Below are positions 1 to 9,316 of a DNA stretch of 64,000 nucleotides, piece after piece (position 1 is the first letter of the stretch; every line of letters starts with the position of its first letter). The stretch is from Qipengyuania vulgaris. GTDB lineage: Bacteria > Pseudomonadota > Alphaproteobacteria > Sphingomonadales > Sphingomonadaceae. Where the stretch lies: contig CCSI01000002.1 in NCBI GenBank assembly GCA_000756795.1, forward strand, positions 372,001 to 436,000. The letters run 5' to 3'. Position numbers and translations under genes: made by a program. The notes beneath the pieces were generated by a model. That model did no database searches, was not told the DNA's origin, and worked only from the letters and a program-made list of their open reading frames with translations.

Positions 1-599
1 GACGCCTTGAAGGTGACGCGCGTGCCCTTCTTGAGGCCGTCTTCGTCGCCATTGGAGGCAACCGGCGGGGCATCGCCCACGACGCGCAGGCTCTCGACCG
101 CATCGCCATGCTCGAAGCGCATCCAGTGCTCCTTGCCGTCGCGCCAGATGGTGAGTTCGAGCCATTCGCTCAATGCGTTGACGACCGAGACGCCCACACC
201 GTGGAGGCCGCCCGAGACCTTGTAGGCGTTGTCGTCGGAAGTGTTCTCGAACTTACCGCCGGCGTGTAGCTGGGTCATGATAACCTCGGCCGCCGAGACG
301 CCTTCTTCCTTGTGCATATCGACCGGGATGCCGCGGCCATTGTCTTCGACGCTGACGGAGCCATCGGCGTTGAGCTCGATGAGCACGAGGTCGCAGTGAC
401 CTGCCAGCGCTTCGTCGATGGCATTGTCCGACACCTCGAACACCATGTGGTGGAGGCCCGACCCGTCGTCGGTATCGCCGATATACATGCCGGGGCGCTT
501 CCGGACCGCATCGAGGCCCTTGAGGACCTTGATCGAGTCTGCGCCGTAACCGTTCTTCTTCGGCGCTTCTGCGCCCTGTTCTGGGGTGTTCTCGTCCAT
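1..599 (-). CDS. gyrB: DNA gyrase subunit B, N-terminal part (cut by window edge)
   Basis: ATPase subunit of DNA gyrase, which introduces negative supercoils together with GyrA. The first 199 codons are visible, from an ATG at 597-599 leftward; the rest lies outside the window. The GHKL ATPase landmarks appear in order: [13 protein letters not shown], then [15 protein letters not shown] with the Mg/ATP-binding Glu and Asn, then [11 protein letters not shown], then [15 protein letters not shown]. The [12 protein letters not shown] stretch fits GyrB rather than ParE. It diverges from sdaA, with about 130 bases between the two starts. The last in-window codons read [12 protein letters not shown], as expected for the transducer boundary of GyrB. 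Confidence 0.95.
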   Translation of the reverse strand, partial: MDENTPEQGAEAPKKNGYGADSIKVLKGLDAVRKRPGMYIGDTDDGSGLHHMVFEVSDNAIDEALAGHCDLVLIELNADGSVSVEDNGRGIPVDMHKEEGVSAAEVIMTQLHAGGKFENTSDDNAYKVSGGLHGVGVSVVNALSEWLELTIWRDGKEHWMRFEHGDAVESLRVVGDAPPVASNGDEDGLKKGTRVTFKA

Positions 600-727
600 G
601 CCGAGTATATAGGCTCGCAAGGGGCAAAAACCAAAGGATTTGGCCGCATTTTACCCACAGGCAAAACCGCGACAAGTTTCATCTGAAACCGGTTGATTTA
701 CGGGCGCGGGAAGCGCATCCATGCGCC

Positions 728-2113
728 ATGCTTTCGGTGCTCGACATCTTCCGTATCGGGATTGGTCCCTCCTCCTCGCACACGGTGGGTCCGATGCGGA
801 TTGCGCGGACATTCGTGCGCTCGCTCGACAAGGCTGGGAAGCTGGAGCGTACAGCACGAGTAGCGGTGGAATTGCAGGGTTCGCTGGCGCTGACAGGGGT
901 GGGGCACGGCACGGTGGATGCCACCATGCTCGGCCTGATGGGTTTTGCGCCGGACCGGACCTGCCCCGATGAGGCGGCCCGCGTGCTCGCGGAATTGCGC
1001 GAAACGAAGCGGCTCGATCTTTGCGGCAAGCGCGAGATAGGCTTCGACCAGGCGCGCGACATTGAGCTTGCTGGTCACATCATCCCCGACCTCCACCCCA
1101 ACGGCATGAAACTGGCCGCACTCGACGAAGGCGGCGCGGTGCTGGCGGAGCGGACCTATTACTCGACCGGTGGCGGCTTCGTGGCGTCCGAGGCGCAATT
1201 GAAGCGCAAACCCAAGGACGACCGCATCAATACCGGGACGCCTGTGCCGCACGATTTCGGCTCGGCGGCGGATTTGCTCGCTGCCTGCGACCAGACCGGT
1301 CTCTCCATTCACGAACTCGTCCTCGCCAACGAAGACGCGTTCCGCCCGCGCGAGAAGACCCTCGAGGGCATCGACCGCGTGGCCCGCGCGATGGACCAGT
1401 GCATCGAGCGCGGTCTCACCCAGCGCGGCATCCTGCCCGGCGGGCTCAAGGTCGAACGCCGCGCGCCGGACTTGTGGGACAAGCTATCCGCCAACCCGCA
1501 ATCGAACGAGCGCGAGCAATTGTTCGACTGGCTCAATTGCTATGCCATGGCGGTGAACGAGGAAAACGCCGCCGGTGGCCGCGTAGTCACCGCGCCGACC
1601 AATGGCGCTGCGGGCATTATCCCTGCAGTCATCCGCTTCTACTGCGTAACGGCGGGCGAGAATCCCTGCCGCGACAGCCGCCGCAAGTTCCTGCTGACAG
1701 CGGGCGCCATCGGCCTCCTCTACAAGCAGCGCGCGAGCATTTCCGGCGCCGAGATGGGCTGCCAGGGCGAAGTCGGCGTCGCCTGCTCGATGGCCGCTGG
1801 GGGCCTTGCGGCGCTTTGGGGCGCCTCACCTCCGCAAGTCGCCAGTGCCGCCGAAATCGGCATGGAGCACAATCTCGGCCTCACTTGCGACCCCGTCGGC
1901 GGATTGGTGCAGGTGCCGTGCATCGAACGCAACGCCATCGGCGCGGTGAAGGCGGTCAACGCCGCGCGCCTCGCGCTTCATCGTACGGGTGCGGAGAGTC
2001 TCGTCAGTCTCGACCAGGTCATCGAGACCATGCGCCAGACCGGCCTCGACATGAGCAACAAGTACAAGGAAACGAGCCAGGGCGGGCTCGCGGTGAACGT
2101 CATCGAATGCTGA
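728..2113 (+). CDS. sdaA: L-serine ammonia-lyase (single-chain, iron-sulfur type)
   Basis: Deaminates L-serine to pyruvate and ammonia in the cytoplasm using a 4Fe-4S cluster. The 461-residue protein joins the beta-type N-terminal domain (opening with [19 protein letters not shown], the SSSHTVGP signature) to the catalytic alpha domain. The latter shows [29 protein letters not shown] and the C-terminal [17 protein letters not shown] with cluster-type cysteines. Length fits the fused SdaA family (about 455-460). The ATG at 728 is the first start that keeps the conserved N-terminus. It diverges from gyrB and is followed 35 bases later by an acyl-CoA synthetase on the same strand. Confidence 0.95.
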   Translation: MLSVLDIFRIGIGPSSSHTVGPMRIARTFVRSLDKAGKLERTARVAVELQGSLALTGVGHGTVDATMLGLMGFAPDRTCPDEAARVLAELRETKRLDLCGKREIGFDQARDIELAGHIIPDLHPNGMKLAALDEGGAVLAERTYYSTGGGFVASEAQLKRKPKDDRINTGTPVPHDFGSAADLLAACDQTGLSIHELVLANEDAFRPREKTLEGIDRVARAMDQCIERGLTQRGILPGGLKVERRAPDLWDKLSANPQSNEREQLFDWLNCYAMAVNEENAAGGRVVTAPTNGAAGIIPAVIRFYCVTAGENPCRDSRRKFLLTAGAIGLLYKQRASISGAEMGCQGEVGVACSMAAGGLAALWGASPPQVASAAEIGMEHNLGLTCDPVGGLVQVPCIERNAIGAVKAVNAARLALHRTGAESLVSLDQVIETMRQTGLDMSNKYKETSQGGLAVNVIEC

Positions 2114-2148
2114 CTCGACACATGCTGCCGTCCCCCTAGGGTGCGCAC

Positions 2149-3702
2149 ATGGGAGAGAATCAGGCACTGACCGAACCGTTCGGCAATTTCAGCGACATCA
2201 TTTCCGCCAATGCCGAGGCGCTGGGCGACAAGCTCGCGCTGAGGGACGAGAAGGGCGACCTGAGCTGGGCAGAGCTTGGCGACCGGGTTGAGCGTATCGC
2301 CGCGAAGCTCCTCGACGAAGGGCTGCAACGCGGCCAGTCGGTCGCCATCTTGGGTCTTTCTAGTGTGAACTACGCGCTCGTCTTCCTCGCTGCGGTGCGC
2401 GCGGGGGGAGTGGCAGCGCCGCTAACCACCAGTGCGAGTGCTGCGCAACTCGAAGGCATGGCGCACGATTCGGGCGCGACCCATATCTTCGTCGACCGCG
2501 CGAAGATGACCGAACTCGGGACCATGTTCTCTCGAATCATGCGATGCATCCTACTGGACGAGGAACTGGACGAGTGGATGGCGCCCGAGGGGACCAAGGC
2601 ACCGCCCGTCGACCACCAGCCGTCGGACCCGTTCAACATCATTTACTCCTCCGGCACCACGGGCACGCCAAAGGGAATCGTCCACTCGCACCAGATGCGC
2701 TGGCGGCAATTCGCGGCGACTGCAGCAAGTTGGCTGGAGAATGGGCTGGACGTGCGCAGCCTCGCCTCCACGCCGCTCTATTCGAACACCACCATGGTCG
2801 CCTTCCTTCCCGCGCTGCTGGCGGGCGGCACGGTGCGCGTGATGGGCAAGTTCGATTCCATGCACTGGATGCGCCATGTGCAAGAGGACCGCAGCACCAT
2901 CACCATGCTGGTGCCGGTCCAGTACCAGCGACTGATGGACAATGCGCATCTGGACAGTTTCGACCTGTCTTCACTGCAGCTGAAATACTGCACCTCCGCG
3001 CCTTTCTCCGCCGAGCTGAAGCGCGCGGTACTGGAGCGTATGCCGGGCGCGCTCATCGAAATCTATTCGATGACCGAAGGCGGGGTCGTCTGCCTGCTCG
3101 AAGCGCATAAATTCCCGGACAAGCTGCACACTGTCGGCAGGCCGGCACCGGGAAGCGAATTGAAGGTGCTCGACGACGAGGACAAGGAAGTCCCGCCGGG
3201 TACGCCGGGCAATCTCGTCGGCCGCAGCCAGACCATGATGAGCGGTTACAAGAACCGCCCCGAGCAAACGCAGGAAGGCTACTGGACCGACCCCGATACG
3301 GGCGAGGTGTGGCAGCGAATGGGCGACATCGGTCGCGTCGATGTCGAAGGCTTCGTCGAACTCGTGGGCCGCGCCAAGGACATGATTATCTCGGGCGGAT
3401 TCAACATCTATCCCGTCGACCTCGAAAACGCGCTGATGCAGGAGGACGAGGTGCTCGACGCCGCAGTCATCGGCGTGCCCTCGCGCCAATGGGGCGAGAC
3501 GCCGGTCGGCTTCGTGACGCTGGCAGACGGCGTGCTACATGCCGAGGGCGTGCGCGAGCGGGTCAATGCGCGGCTCGGCAAGACCCAGCGGCTGGCCGCG
3601 CTCTATCCCATAAAGGAAATGCCGCGCAGCCATATCGGGAAGCTGCTCAAGAGCGAACTTCGCAAGACGGCTGCGCGGCTATGGAAGCCGGAAGAAGGCT
3701 GA
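2149..3702 (+). CDS. AMP-dependent acyl-CoA synthetase/ligase
   Basis: Adenylate-forming enzyme that probably activates a carboxylic or fatty acid to its CoA thioester; the substrate cannot be read from sequence. The 517 residues carry the P-loop-like motif YSSGTTGTPKGIVHSH near residue 165, the A5-type YSMTEGG motif, the A7-type GDIGRVD and the hinge GRAKDMIISGGFNIYP. They end with the conserved-lysine region RSHIGKLLKSELR. The order matches class I adenylate-forming enzymes of the FadD/AcsA type. It starts 35 bases after sdaA and could be co-transcribed. A functional link to serine catabolism is not evident. A second paralogue sits at 58500-60200. Confidence 0.88.
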   Translation: MGENQALTEPFGNFSDIISANAEALGDKLALRDEKGDLSWAELGDRVERIAAKLLDEGLQRGQSVAILGLSSVNYALVFLAAVRAGGVAAPLTTSASAAQLEGMAHDSGATHIFVDRAKMTELGTMFSRIMRCILLDEELDEWMAPEGTKAPPVDHQPSDPFNIIYSSGTTGTPKGIVHSHQMRWRQFAATAASWLENGLDVRSLASTPLYSNTTMVAFLPALLAGGTVRVMGKFDSMHWMRHVQEDRSTITMLVPVQYQRLMDNAHLDSFDLSSLQLKYCTSAPFSAELKRAVLERMPGALIEIYSMTEGGVVCLLEAHKFPDKLHTVGRPAPGSELKVLDDEDKEVPPGTPGNLVGRSQTMMSGYKNRPEQTQEGYWTDPDTGEVWQRMGDIGRVDVEGFVELVGRAKDMIISGGFNIYPVDLENALMQEDEVLDAAVIGVPSRQWGETPVGFVTLADGVLHAEGVRERVNARLGKTQRLAALYPIKEMPRSHIGKLLKSELRKTAARLWKPEEG

Positions 3703-3731
3703 CCCTCGATCCGGCATCGATGCCCGCTGGC

Positions 3732-3815
3732 TCAGACCAGTGCGGGCGAGAGAATTACGCTCGACAGGCCGGTTGCAAAAATCAGCACAGCGAAGCGGGT
3801 CGCGATTGCGGTCAT
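3732..3815 (-). CDS. Possible 27-residue hydrophobic peptide
   Basis: A very short ORF, ATG at 3813-3815, reading MTAIATRFAVLIFATGL and ending SPALV. Eight bases upstream on the minus strand is a good ribosome binding site (AAGGAAG). The peptide is a single hydrophobic helix with one Arg near the start, like the tiny membrane peptides often left unannotated in sphingomonads. A longer reading from 3995 exists but its extra N-terminus is Arg/Ala-rich and looks non-coding. The function is unknown. The evidence is only the start signal and composition. Confidence 0.35.
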   Translation of the reverse strand: MTAIATRFAVLIFATGLSSVILSPALV

Positions 3816-3988
3816 GGCGTTTCTTCCTTTTGTTCTAGCGCAAGACAATACGCGCGCAGCTTTGCGAAAGTTACGCGCTGCTATGGCAAGAGTTCGAGAC
3901 GCGGCGCCGACACGTTGGGGAGGGGAGAGGAGATGTGTGGGCGGCCGCGTCTCTACTCGCTGCCATATCGCCTCTCGGTGAAGCGGCG

Positions 3989-4076
3989 CTCGCACTAGGA
4001 GTTGCGAGTGGTCTCTGAGACCTGCTCGCTCGCCGAGAGGAAGGCGACGACAGTAATCTTGGGGAAGGGACTGTCG
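3989..4076. ncRNA. Candidate structured RNA in the guaA upstream region
   Basis: The 560-base gap between the acyl-CoA synthetase and guaA has no convincing gene other than the small peptide near 3732. Between 3989 and 4076 there are consecutive hairpins: CTCGCA (3989-3994) with TGCGAG (4003-4008), GGTCT (4010-4014) with AGACC (4018-4022), CGCC/GGCG around 4031-4046, and CGACAGT (4048-4054) with ACTGTCG (4070-4076). The purine-rich apical loop of the last one is GGGGAAGGG. I do not match it to 6S, SRP, RNase P or tmRNA signatures. Orientation is unknown. It could be a small RNA or part of the guaA leader. Confidence 0.3.
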
Positions 4077-4266
4077 CCATCTCTGTGCCGGGCGGGAAGC
4101 TATGGGAGGGACGTCTCCGCGCCGGCTGTGAGGGCTGTAATAATGTTGCCGCGTTGTGAACTAAAGTGAGAAAAGGTCAGGGGATGTTGCGTTTTGCGCA
4201 AGAGACTTGTTGCACGCGGTTCACGCCTCTCTGGACAGTAAGCGAGGGGCAAACTAACCGCCGCGC

Positions 4267-5841
4267 ATGGACAGCGCCCACCTCCCCGATTCCATTCTCA
4301 TCGTCGACTTCGGCAGCCAGGTCACCCAGCTCATCGCACGCCGCGTGCGCGAGGCGGGGGTCTATTCCGAAATCGCACCCTTCACGCAGGCCGAGGAGGC
4401 CTTCCACCGGATGAAGCCCAAGGGCGTCATCCTCTCGGGCAGCCCCGCCAGCGTACCCGACCGTGACAGCCCGCGCGCGCCGGAAGTCATCTTCGAAAGC
4501 AAGGTCCCCATTCTCGGCATTTGCTACGGCCAGCAGGTTATGACCGAGCAGCTGGGCGGGGAGGTCCGCCCAGGACACGAGACCGGTGAAGGCGGCGAGT
4601 TCGGCCGCGCTTTTTGCGAAGTGACCGAGGAGTGCGTGCTGTTCGACGGGTTGTGGAAGCCGGGCGAAACGCACCAGGTGTGGATGAGCCATGGCGACAA
4701 GGTCACCCGCATCGCCGACGGCTTCCGCATCGTCGCCACCAGCCCCGGCGCGCCCTTCGCGCTGATCGCCGATGACGAGCGCCGCTATTACGGCACCCAG
4801 TTCCACCCCGAAGTGGTCCACACGCCCGATGGCGGCAAGCTGCTCGCCAATTTCGTACGCCATGTCTGCGGCCTAAAAGGCGACTGGACCATGGCTGAAT
4901 TTCGCAAAACCAAGATCGAGGAAATTCGCGCGCAGGTGGGTGACGGAAAGGTCATCTGCGGCCTCTCGGGCGGCGTCGATTCTGCCGTCGCTGCAGTGCT
5001 CATCCACGAAGCTATCGGCGACCAGCTGACCTGTGTGTTCGTCGATCACGGCCTGATGCGCATGAACGAGGCCGAGCAGGTCGTCACCCTGTTCCGTGAC
5101 CACTACAACATCCCGCTGGTTCATGTGAACGCCGAAGAGATGTTCCTCGGCGGCCTCGAGGGCCAGACGGATCCGGAAAAGAAGCGCAAGTTCATCGGCG
5201 GTGCCTTCATCGACCTGTTCGAGGCCGAGGCGAAGAAAATCGGCGGCGCGGACTTCCTTGCGCAGGGCACGCTCTATCCCGACGTCATCGAAAGCGTCAG
5301 CTTCACCGGCGGGCCTTCGGTTACCATCAAGAGCCACCACAATGTCGGCGGCCTGCCCGAACGCATGAACATGGAACTGGTCGAGCCGCTGCGCGAACTG
5401 TTCAAGGACGAAGTGCGCGACCTGGGCCGCGAACTCGGCCTGCCCGATGTCTTCGTCGGCCGGCATCCCTTCCCCGGACCCGGCCTCGCCATCCGCATCC
5501 CGGGCGAGGTCACCAAGGAGCGCTGCGACATCCTGCGCAAGGCCGACGCCATCTACCTTGAAGAAATCCGCAACGCAGGGCTCTACGATGCCATCTGGCA
5601 GGCCTTCGCCGTCCTGCTGCCGGTCAAGACCGTGGGCGTCATGGGCGACGGGCGCACCTACGACAGCGTCTGTGCCCTGCGCGCCGTCACCAGCACCGAC
5701 GGCATGACCGCCGATATCTACCCCTTCGACGCCGCTTTCCTCAGCCGCGTGGCAACACGGATCATCAACGAGGTGAAGGGCATCAACCGCGTGGTCTACG
5801 ACTATACCTCCAAGCCGCCCGGCACGATCGAGTGGGAATAG
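4267..5841 (+). CDS. guaA: GMP synthase (glutamine-hydrolysing)
   Basis: Converts XMP to GMP with ATP and glutamine, the last step of guanine nucleotide synthesis. The 524-residue protein has the usual two parts. The class I glutamine amidotransferase domain carries the nucleophile Cys86 in GICYGQQ and the His/Glu of QFHPEV. The ATP pyrophosphatase domain carries the P-loop [13 protein letters not shown], and the dimerisation domain ends in PPGTIEWE, the typical GuaA C-terminus. Length and start match the family. It stands alone on the plus strand behind a 560-base leader region that contains hairpins, so transcript-level control is conceivable but unproven. Confidence 0.97.
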   Translation: MDSAHLPDSILIVDFGSQVTQLIARRVREAGVYSEIAPFTQAEEAFHRMKPKGVILSGSPASVPDRDSPRAPEVIFESKVPILGICYGQQVMTEQLGGEVRPGHETGEGGEFGRAFCEVTEECVLFDGLWKPGETHQVWMSHGDKVTRIADGFRIVATSPGAPFALIADDERRYYGTQFHPEVVHTPDGGKLLANFVRHVCGLKGDWTMAEFRKTKIEEIRAQVGDGKVICGLSGGVDSAVAAVLIHEAIGDQLTCVFVDHGLMRMNEAEQVVTLFRDHYNIPLVHVNAEEMFLGGLEGQTDPEKKRKFIGGAFIDLFEAEAKKIGGADFLAQGTLYPDVIESVSFTGGPSVTIKSHHNVGGLPERMNMELVEPLRELFKDEVRDLGRELGLPDVFVGRHPFPGPGLAIRIPGEVTKERCDILRKADAIYLEEIRNAGLYDAIWQAFAVLLPVKTVGVMGDGRTYDSVCALRAVTSTDGMTADIYPFDAAFLSRVATRIINEVKGINRVVYDYTSKPPGTIEWE

Positions 5842-5903
5842 GGTCGCGCCCGCGGGGACCCACTAATGCAGACGGGCATTGTTCTCCCGAAAGCGAGACC
5901 CGA

Positions 5904-6755
5904 ATGACCCGTTCCAAGTTCCTGGCTGCCACGGCGGCCACCCTTGCCCTCGCGGCCTGCTCGACCACACCGGATCGCAGGCTTTCGAGCGCCTGTGACA
6001 GCGGCGGCACCATCGGCCTGTTCGACACCTCGCGCGATTTGCTGGTGGCGAATTACGACAGTAAGCCCGATGTCGACGATTTGCAGGCGGTTGCGGGTCT
6101 TGGCTCGGTGCTGAAGCATCCCGACTTCGCCTGTGTCGACTATGTCGCGACATCGGGAGCCTATGGCTCGCAGGGCGGTGAATATCTGGTCGCACCGGAG
6201 CTATTCAATCTCGCTTTCGGCGACAACTGGCTCGATGCGCATCTGCAACGTGGCCAGACCATCGATACGCTTGCCGCGCGCATGCGGGCGACTATCGCCG
6301 ATGGAGGCCGCGTCTGGGTGGCCGAGGCGGGGCAATCGGATGTGACCGCCGCCGCGGTCGAAAAATTGCCGAAGGACATGTGGACCAGCGTCCATGTCGT
6401 CCAGCACAGCTACTGGAACGAAAGCATGACGTCGAAGGACGCAATGCAGACGGTGGTCTACAACACGCGCTATCACCGTATCCAGGACGGCAACTTCCCC
6501 GACAACGGTTCGCCTGCGTTCAACACCACCGACGGCTCGCACTGGGCCGCGCTCTTGAACGATCCCTTAGTCAGCCCGGTCTGGACCGAGGCGAAGCGCC
6601 TGTCCGACTTCCACAATCCCAAGGCTGCTTACGTGAACCCCGCCGTGGCAGCGGGAGGCCTCGATTTCTCCGACACTGTCGAGATCGCCTATATCTTCGG
6701 TTTCGACGACATGGCGGGCGTCGGCGATTTCGTGGAGCGGTTCGCTTCGAACTGA
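5904..6755 (+). CDS. Lipoprotein with a nucleoside-hydrolase-like Asp cluster
   Basis: A 283-residue predicted lipoprotein. The start at ATG 5904 gives a classic signal peptide with lipobox LALAAC (Cys19); the longer reading from 5832 would bury it. Near residue 50 it has YDSKPDVDDLQA, which resembles the DxDPGxDD calcium/ribose-binding motif of inosine-uridine nucleoside hydrolases. A later region has NTTDGSHW and NPAVAAGG. This suggests a nucleoside-hydrolase-like fold, but the similarity is a motif impression only. It follows guaA by about 60 bases on the same strand and precedes a DNA glycosylase gene by 6 bases. The function is not known. Confidence 0.7.
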   Translation: MTRSKFLAATAATLALAACSTTPDRRLSSACDSGGTIGLFDTSRDLLVANYDSKPDVDDLQAVAGLGSVLKHPDFACVDYVATSGAYGSQGGEYLVAPELFNLAFGDNWLDAHLQRGQTIDTLAARMRATIADGGRVWVAEAGQSDVTAAAVEKLPKDMWTSVHVVQHSYWNESMTSKDAMQTVVYNTRYHRIQDGNFPDNGSPAFNTTDGSHWAALLNDPLVSPVWTEAKRLSDFHNPKAAYVNPAVAAGGLDFSDTVEIAYIFGFDDMAGVGDFVERFASN

Positions 6756-6761
6756 CGCACC

Positions 6762-7472
6762 GTGCAACTTCCGCTCGGAACTGACCCACGCACCGAGGCG
6801 CTCCGCCGCTTGCAGGCGCTGCTGGTCCAGCGCTTCGGACGTATCGAGCGCGCGGCGGCGGAGTGGCGGCGGCCTGAGTGGGTGCTGGTGCAGGGCGTCA
6901 TCGGTGCGCGCACCAAGTCCGAGGTGTCGAATGCGGCGACCGATCGGCTGCTCAAACGCTATGGCAGCTGGGAAGGCGTGGCCGATGCACCGCTCGATGA
7001 ATTGCAGGCAGAACTCGCCACCCAGACCTATCCCAACATCGCCGCAGAGCGACTGAAAGCGAGCCTCACTGCACTCATCAAAAGGCGCGGAACAGTCGAT
7101 CTCTCGCACCTCGCCGGAATGGAAACGCTGCCTGCCATGCGCTGGCTCGAACAGCTGCCCGGCATAGGCCGCAAGATTGCTGCGGGTGTGATGAATGCAT
7201 CGACGCTCGACCGCCGTGCCATCGTCCTCGACGGGCACCACACCCGCATTCTCCAGCGCATGGGGCTGGTGCCGCCCAAGGCGAGCACCGACCGCGCCTT
7301 CGAGGCCATCATGCCGGTCATGCCGGAGGAATGGGACGGCGCGGACTTCGACGAGCATCACCTGCTGATGAAGAAATTGGGTCAAACCTCCTGCCGCCCC
7401 GCATCGCCTGATTGCGCCCGCTGTCTCGCCCTGTCGCTTTGCAAGACCGGACAGGCGCGGGCCGGCAGGTAG
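6762..7472 (+). CDS. Endonuclease III-like DNA glycosylase (HhH-GPD family)
   Basis: Predicted base-excision DNA glycosylase with helix-hairpin-helix and iron-sulfur cluster. The 236 residues contain the hairpin LPGIGRKIAAGV with the lysine in the position of the Nth catalytic Lys, and VLDGHHTRI with the aspartate of the GPD loop. The C-terminal cluster ligands are spaced C-x6-C-x2-C-x5-C (Cys211, 218, 221, 227), exactly as in endonuclease III. The GTG at 6762 is the only start close to the preceding stop. It is divergent in sequence from the second, canonical Nth at 8669, so the two likely differ in lesion range. Confidence 0.85.
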   Translation: MQLPLGTDPRTEALRRLQALLVQRFGRIERAAAEWRRPEWVLVQGVIGARTKSEVSNAATDRLLKRYGSWEGVADAPLDELQAELATQTYPNIAAERLKASLTALIKRRGTVDLSHLAGMETLPAMRWLEQLPGIGRKIAAGVMNASTLDRRAIVLDGHHTRILQRMGLVPPKASTDRAFEAIMPVMPEEWDGADFDEHHLLMKKLGQTSCRPASPDCARCLALSLCKTGQARAGR

Positions 7473-7477
7473 CTTTC

Positions 7478-7503
7478 GGAACGCGGCGCCGGGCTGCGCC
7501 GTT
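7478..7503 (+). promoter_or_regulatory. Sigma-EcfG-like promoter upstream of the Old Yellow Enzyme gene
   Basis: GGAAC at 7478-7482 and CGTT at 7500-7503 are separated by exactly 17 bases. This matches the GGAAC-N16/17-CGTT promoter of the alphaproteobacterial general stress sigma factor EcfG. It lies just after the preceding stop and about 30 bases before the start of the flavin reductase gene. The assignment rests on sequence match and position only. Confidence 0.55.
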
Positions 7504-7531
7504 GGGAAGGAAACCAGACAACGGAGACTCC

Positions 7532-8665
7532 ATGACCAGCAATGCCCCCCTGTTCGATCCTGTTGCCATCGGTGCTTTCGAAGCGCCCAATCGCATCTTC
7601 ATGGCCCCGCTCACACGCAGCCGGTCCGAGGCGAAGACAAATGAACAGACGGGATTGCACGCTCTTTACTACGCGCAGCGTGCAGGCGCAGGCCTCATCG
7701 TTTCCGAAGCGACGCAGATCAGCCAGCAAGGGCAAGGCTATGCATGGACGCCGGGTATCTTCACCGAAGACCAGGTCGAAAGCTGGAAGCCTGTCACCGA
7801 TGCCGTGCACAATGCAGGCGGTCGGATATTCTGCCAATTGTGGCACGTCGGAGCCATCAGCCACCCGGTATTCCAGCCCGATGGTGGCAAGCCCGTGTCC
7901 GCCAGCGCATGGACGCCTGAAGGCGAGGCCTTTGTCGGCGATCGCCACGCGGATGGCCCGCAGGTACCGTTCGAAGAGGCGCGCGCGCTTCGCACGGACG
8001 AAATCCCCAGCCTGATCGAGGATTATCGCCACGCGGCGAGATGCGCGGCCGAGGCGGGCTTCGACGGGGTAGAGGTGCATTGCGCGAACAATTACCTGAT
8101 CGACCAGTTCATCCGCTCGGCGACGAATTGCCGCTCGGATGAATATGGCGGCAGCCTCGAAAACCGCCTGCGCCTGATGCGCGAAATCGTCGCTGCGGTG
8201 TGCGAGGAACTCCCTGCCGATCGCGTAGGCGTGCGCCTATCTCCGCAAGGCGGCCCCGGCGGGACCGAGGATGAAAACCCCGGTGAAACCTATCCGGCAG
8301 CAGCGAAGGCACTGGCTGGACGCGGTCTTGCCTATCTCCATGTGATCCGTCCCAATTCGCACACCGGGCAAGGCAAGGACGAGGGTGGTGACGCCATCGT
8401 GAAGGATATGCGTGCTGCCTTCGACGGGCCCTTCATCGCCAATGGCAATTTCTCTCCCGAGGAGGCGGCGCAGTGGATTGCCGAAGGCCACGCCGACGCC
8501 GTCACCTTCGGACGGCTCTTCCTCGCCAATCCCGACCTGCCAGAACGCATTGCGCAGGACGGGCCCTATAACGAACCGGACGAGGACACGTTCTACGGCG
8601 GCGGAGCGGAAGGCTATACGGATTATTCCTCGCTCGAGAAAGTCGACGACCCCCTCCCTGCCTGA
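7532..8665 (+). CDS. Old Yellow Enzyme family NADH:flavin oxidoreductase / alkene reductase
   Basis: FMN-dependent reductase of activated alkenes, nitro compounds or nitrate esters; the physiological substrate is unknown. The 377-residue protein (start ATG 7532, preceded by ACGGAGA) begins with LFDPVAIGAFEAPNRIFMAP. It has the mid-chain HCANNYLIDQFIRSATNCRSD-type active-site segment, with His and Asn at the substrate-binding positions, and the C-terminal FMN phosphate-binding GRLFLANPDLPERI. Length is typical for the family. A perfect sigma-EcfG-type promoter match lies directly upstream, suggesting stress induction, which fits reported roles of these enzymes in oxidant handling. It sits between two DNA glycosylase genes. 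Confidence 0.9.
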   Translation: MTSNAPLFDPVAIGAFEAPNRIFMAPLTRSRSEAKTNEQTGLHALYYAQRAGAGLIVSEATQISQQGQGYAWTPGIFTEDQVESWKPVTDAVHNAGGRIFCQLWHVGAISHPVFQPDGGKPVSASAWTPEGEAFVGDRHADGPQVPFEEARALRTDEIPSLIEDYRHAARCAAEAGFDGVEVHCANNYLIDQFIRSATNCRSDEYGGSLENRLRLMREIVAAVCEELPADRVGVRLSPQGGPGGTEDENPGETYPAAAKALAGRGLAYLHVIRPNSHTGQGKDEGGDAIVKDMRAAFDGPFIANGNFSPEEAAQWIAEGHADAVTFGRLFLANPDLPERIAQDGPYNEPDEDTFYGGGAEGYTDYSSLEKVDDPLPA

Positions 8666-8668
8666 CCG

Positions 8669-9316
8669 GTGCTGGACGAGGACGAAGTCGAGGAAGTCTA
8701 TCGCATCCTCTCGCGCGAAATGCCGGGGCGCACGTGTGGGGCCAAGGGGCCCAAGGGGCAGCCCGATGCTTTTCGTTCGTGCATTTCATGCATGCTGTCG
8801 GCGCAGTCGCTCGACCGCAATACGGCCAAGGCTGCGCGCGTGCTCTTTGCCCTGGCCAGGACGCCCGAAGAGATGCTCGAACTCGATGACCGCGCCATTG
8901 CGGCGGCCATCAAGCCGTGCGGACTCTACAATAACAAAACCCGCTCCATCCGCCGCTTCTGTGAAGCATTGCTGGCGGAACATGGCGGCGTGGTGCCGGA
9001 TACGCGCGAAGGGCTGATGAGCCTGCCCGGCATCGGGCGCAAATGCGCCGATATCGTGCTGAGCTTTACCTTCGGAAAGGACGTCATCGCCGTCGACACG
9101 CATGTCCACCGTGTCTGCAATCGCATCGGGCTGACCGATGCCAAGACTGCTGACCGGACAGCCCAGCAACTGGAGCGGCGCTCCCCCCAATGGGCGATGC
9201 GTGACGGGCATTTTTGGCTAATCCAGTTCGGCAAGCGTGTTTGCACCGCGCGCAGCCCGAAATGCGCAGCCTGTCCGGTCAATAACCTGTGCGAATATTA
9301 CGCCGCTACCACTTGA
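8669..9316 (+). CDS. nth: Endonuclease III
   Basis: DNA glycosylase/AP lyase for oxidised pyrimidines. The 215 residues carry LMSLPGIGRKCADIVLSF (hairpin with catalytic Lys), VDTHVHRVCNRIGL (catalytic Asp of VDTH) and the cluster ligands C-x6-C-x2-C-x5-C at Cys192, 199, 202 and 208. Length matches E. coli Nth (211). The GTG start at 8669 lies 4 bases after the oxidoreductase stop, so the two are likely co-transcribed and may share the stress promoter at 7478. The 3' end overlaps the convergent DUF924 gene by 11 bases. Confidence 0.93.
   Translation: MLDEDEVEEVYRILSREMPGRTCGAKGPKGQPDAFRSCISCMLSAQSLDRNTAKAARVLFALARTPEEMLELDDRAIAAAIKPCGLYNNKTRSIRRFCEALLAEHGGVVPDTREGLMSLPGIGRKCADIVLSFTFGKDVIAVDTHVHRVCNRIGLTDAKTADRTAQQLERRSPQWAMRDGHFWLIQFGKRVCTARSPKCAACPVNNLCEYYAATT

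Noticed and set aside
253..686. Several overlapping ORFs opposite and beside the gyrB start
   Set aside because: They are Arg/Ala-rich shadow frames of gyrB, lack family motifs and contradict the clear GyrB reading.
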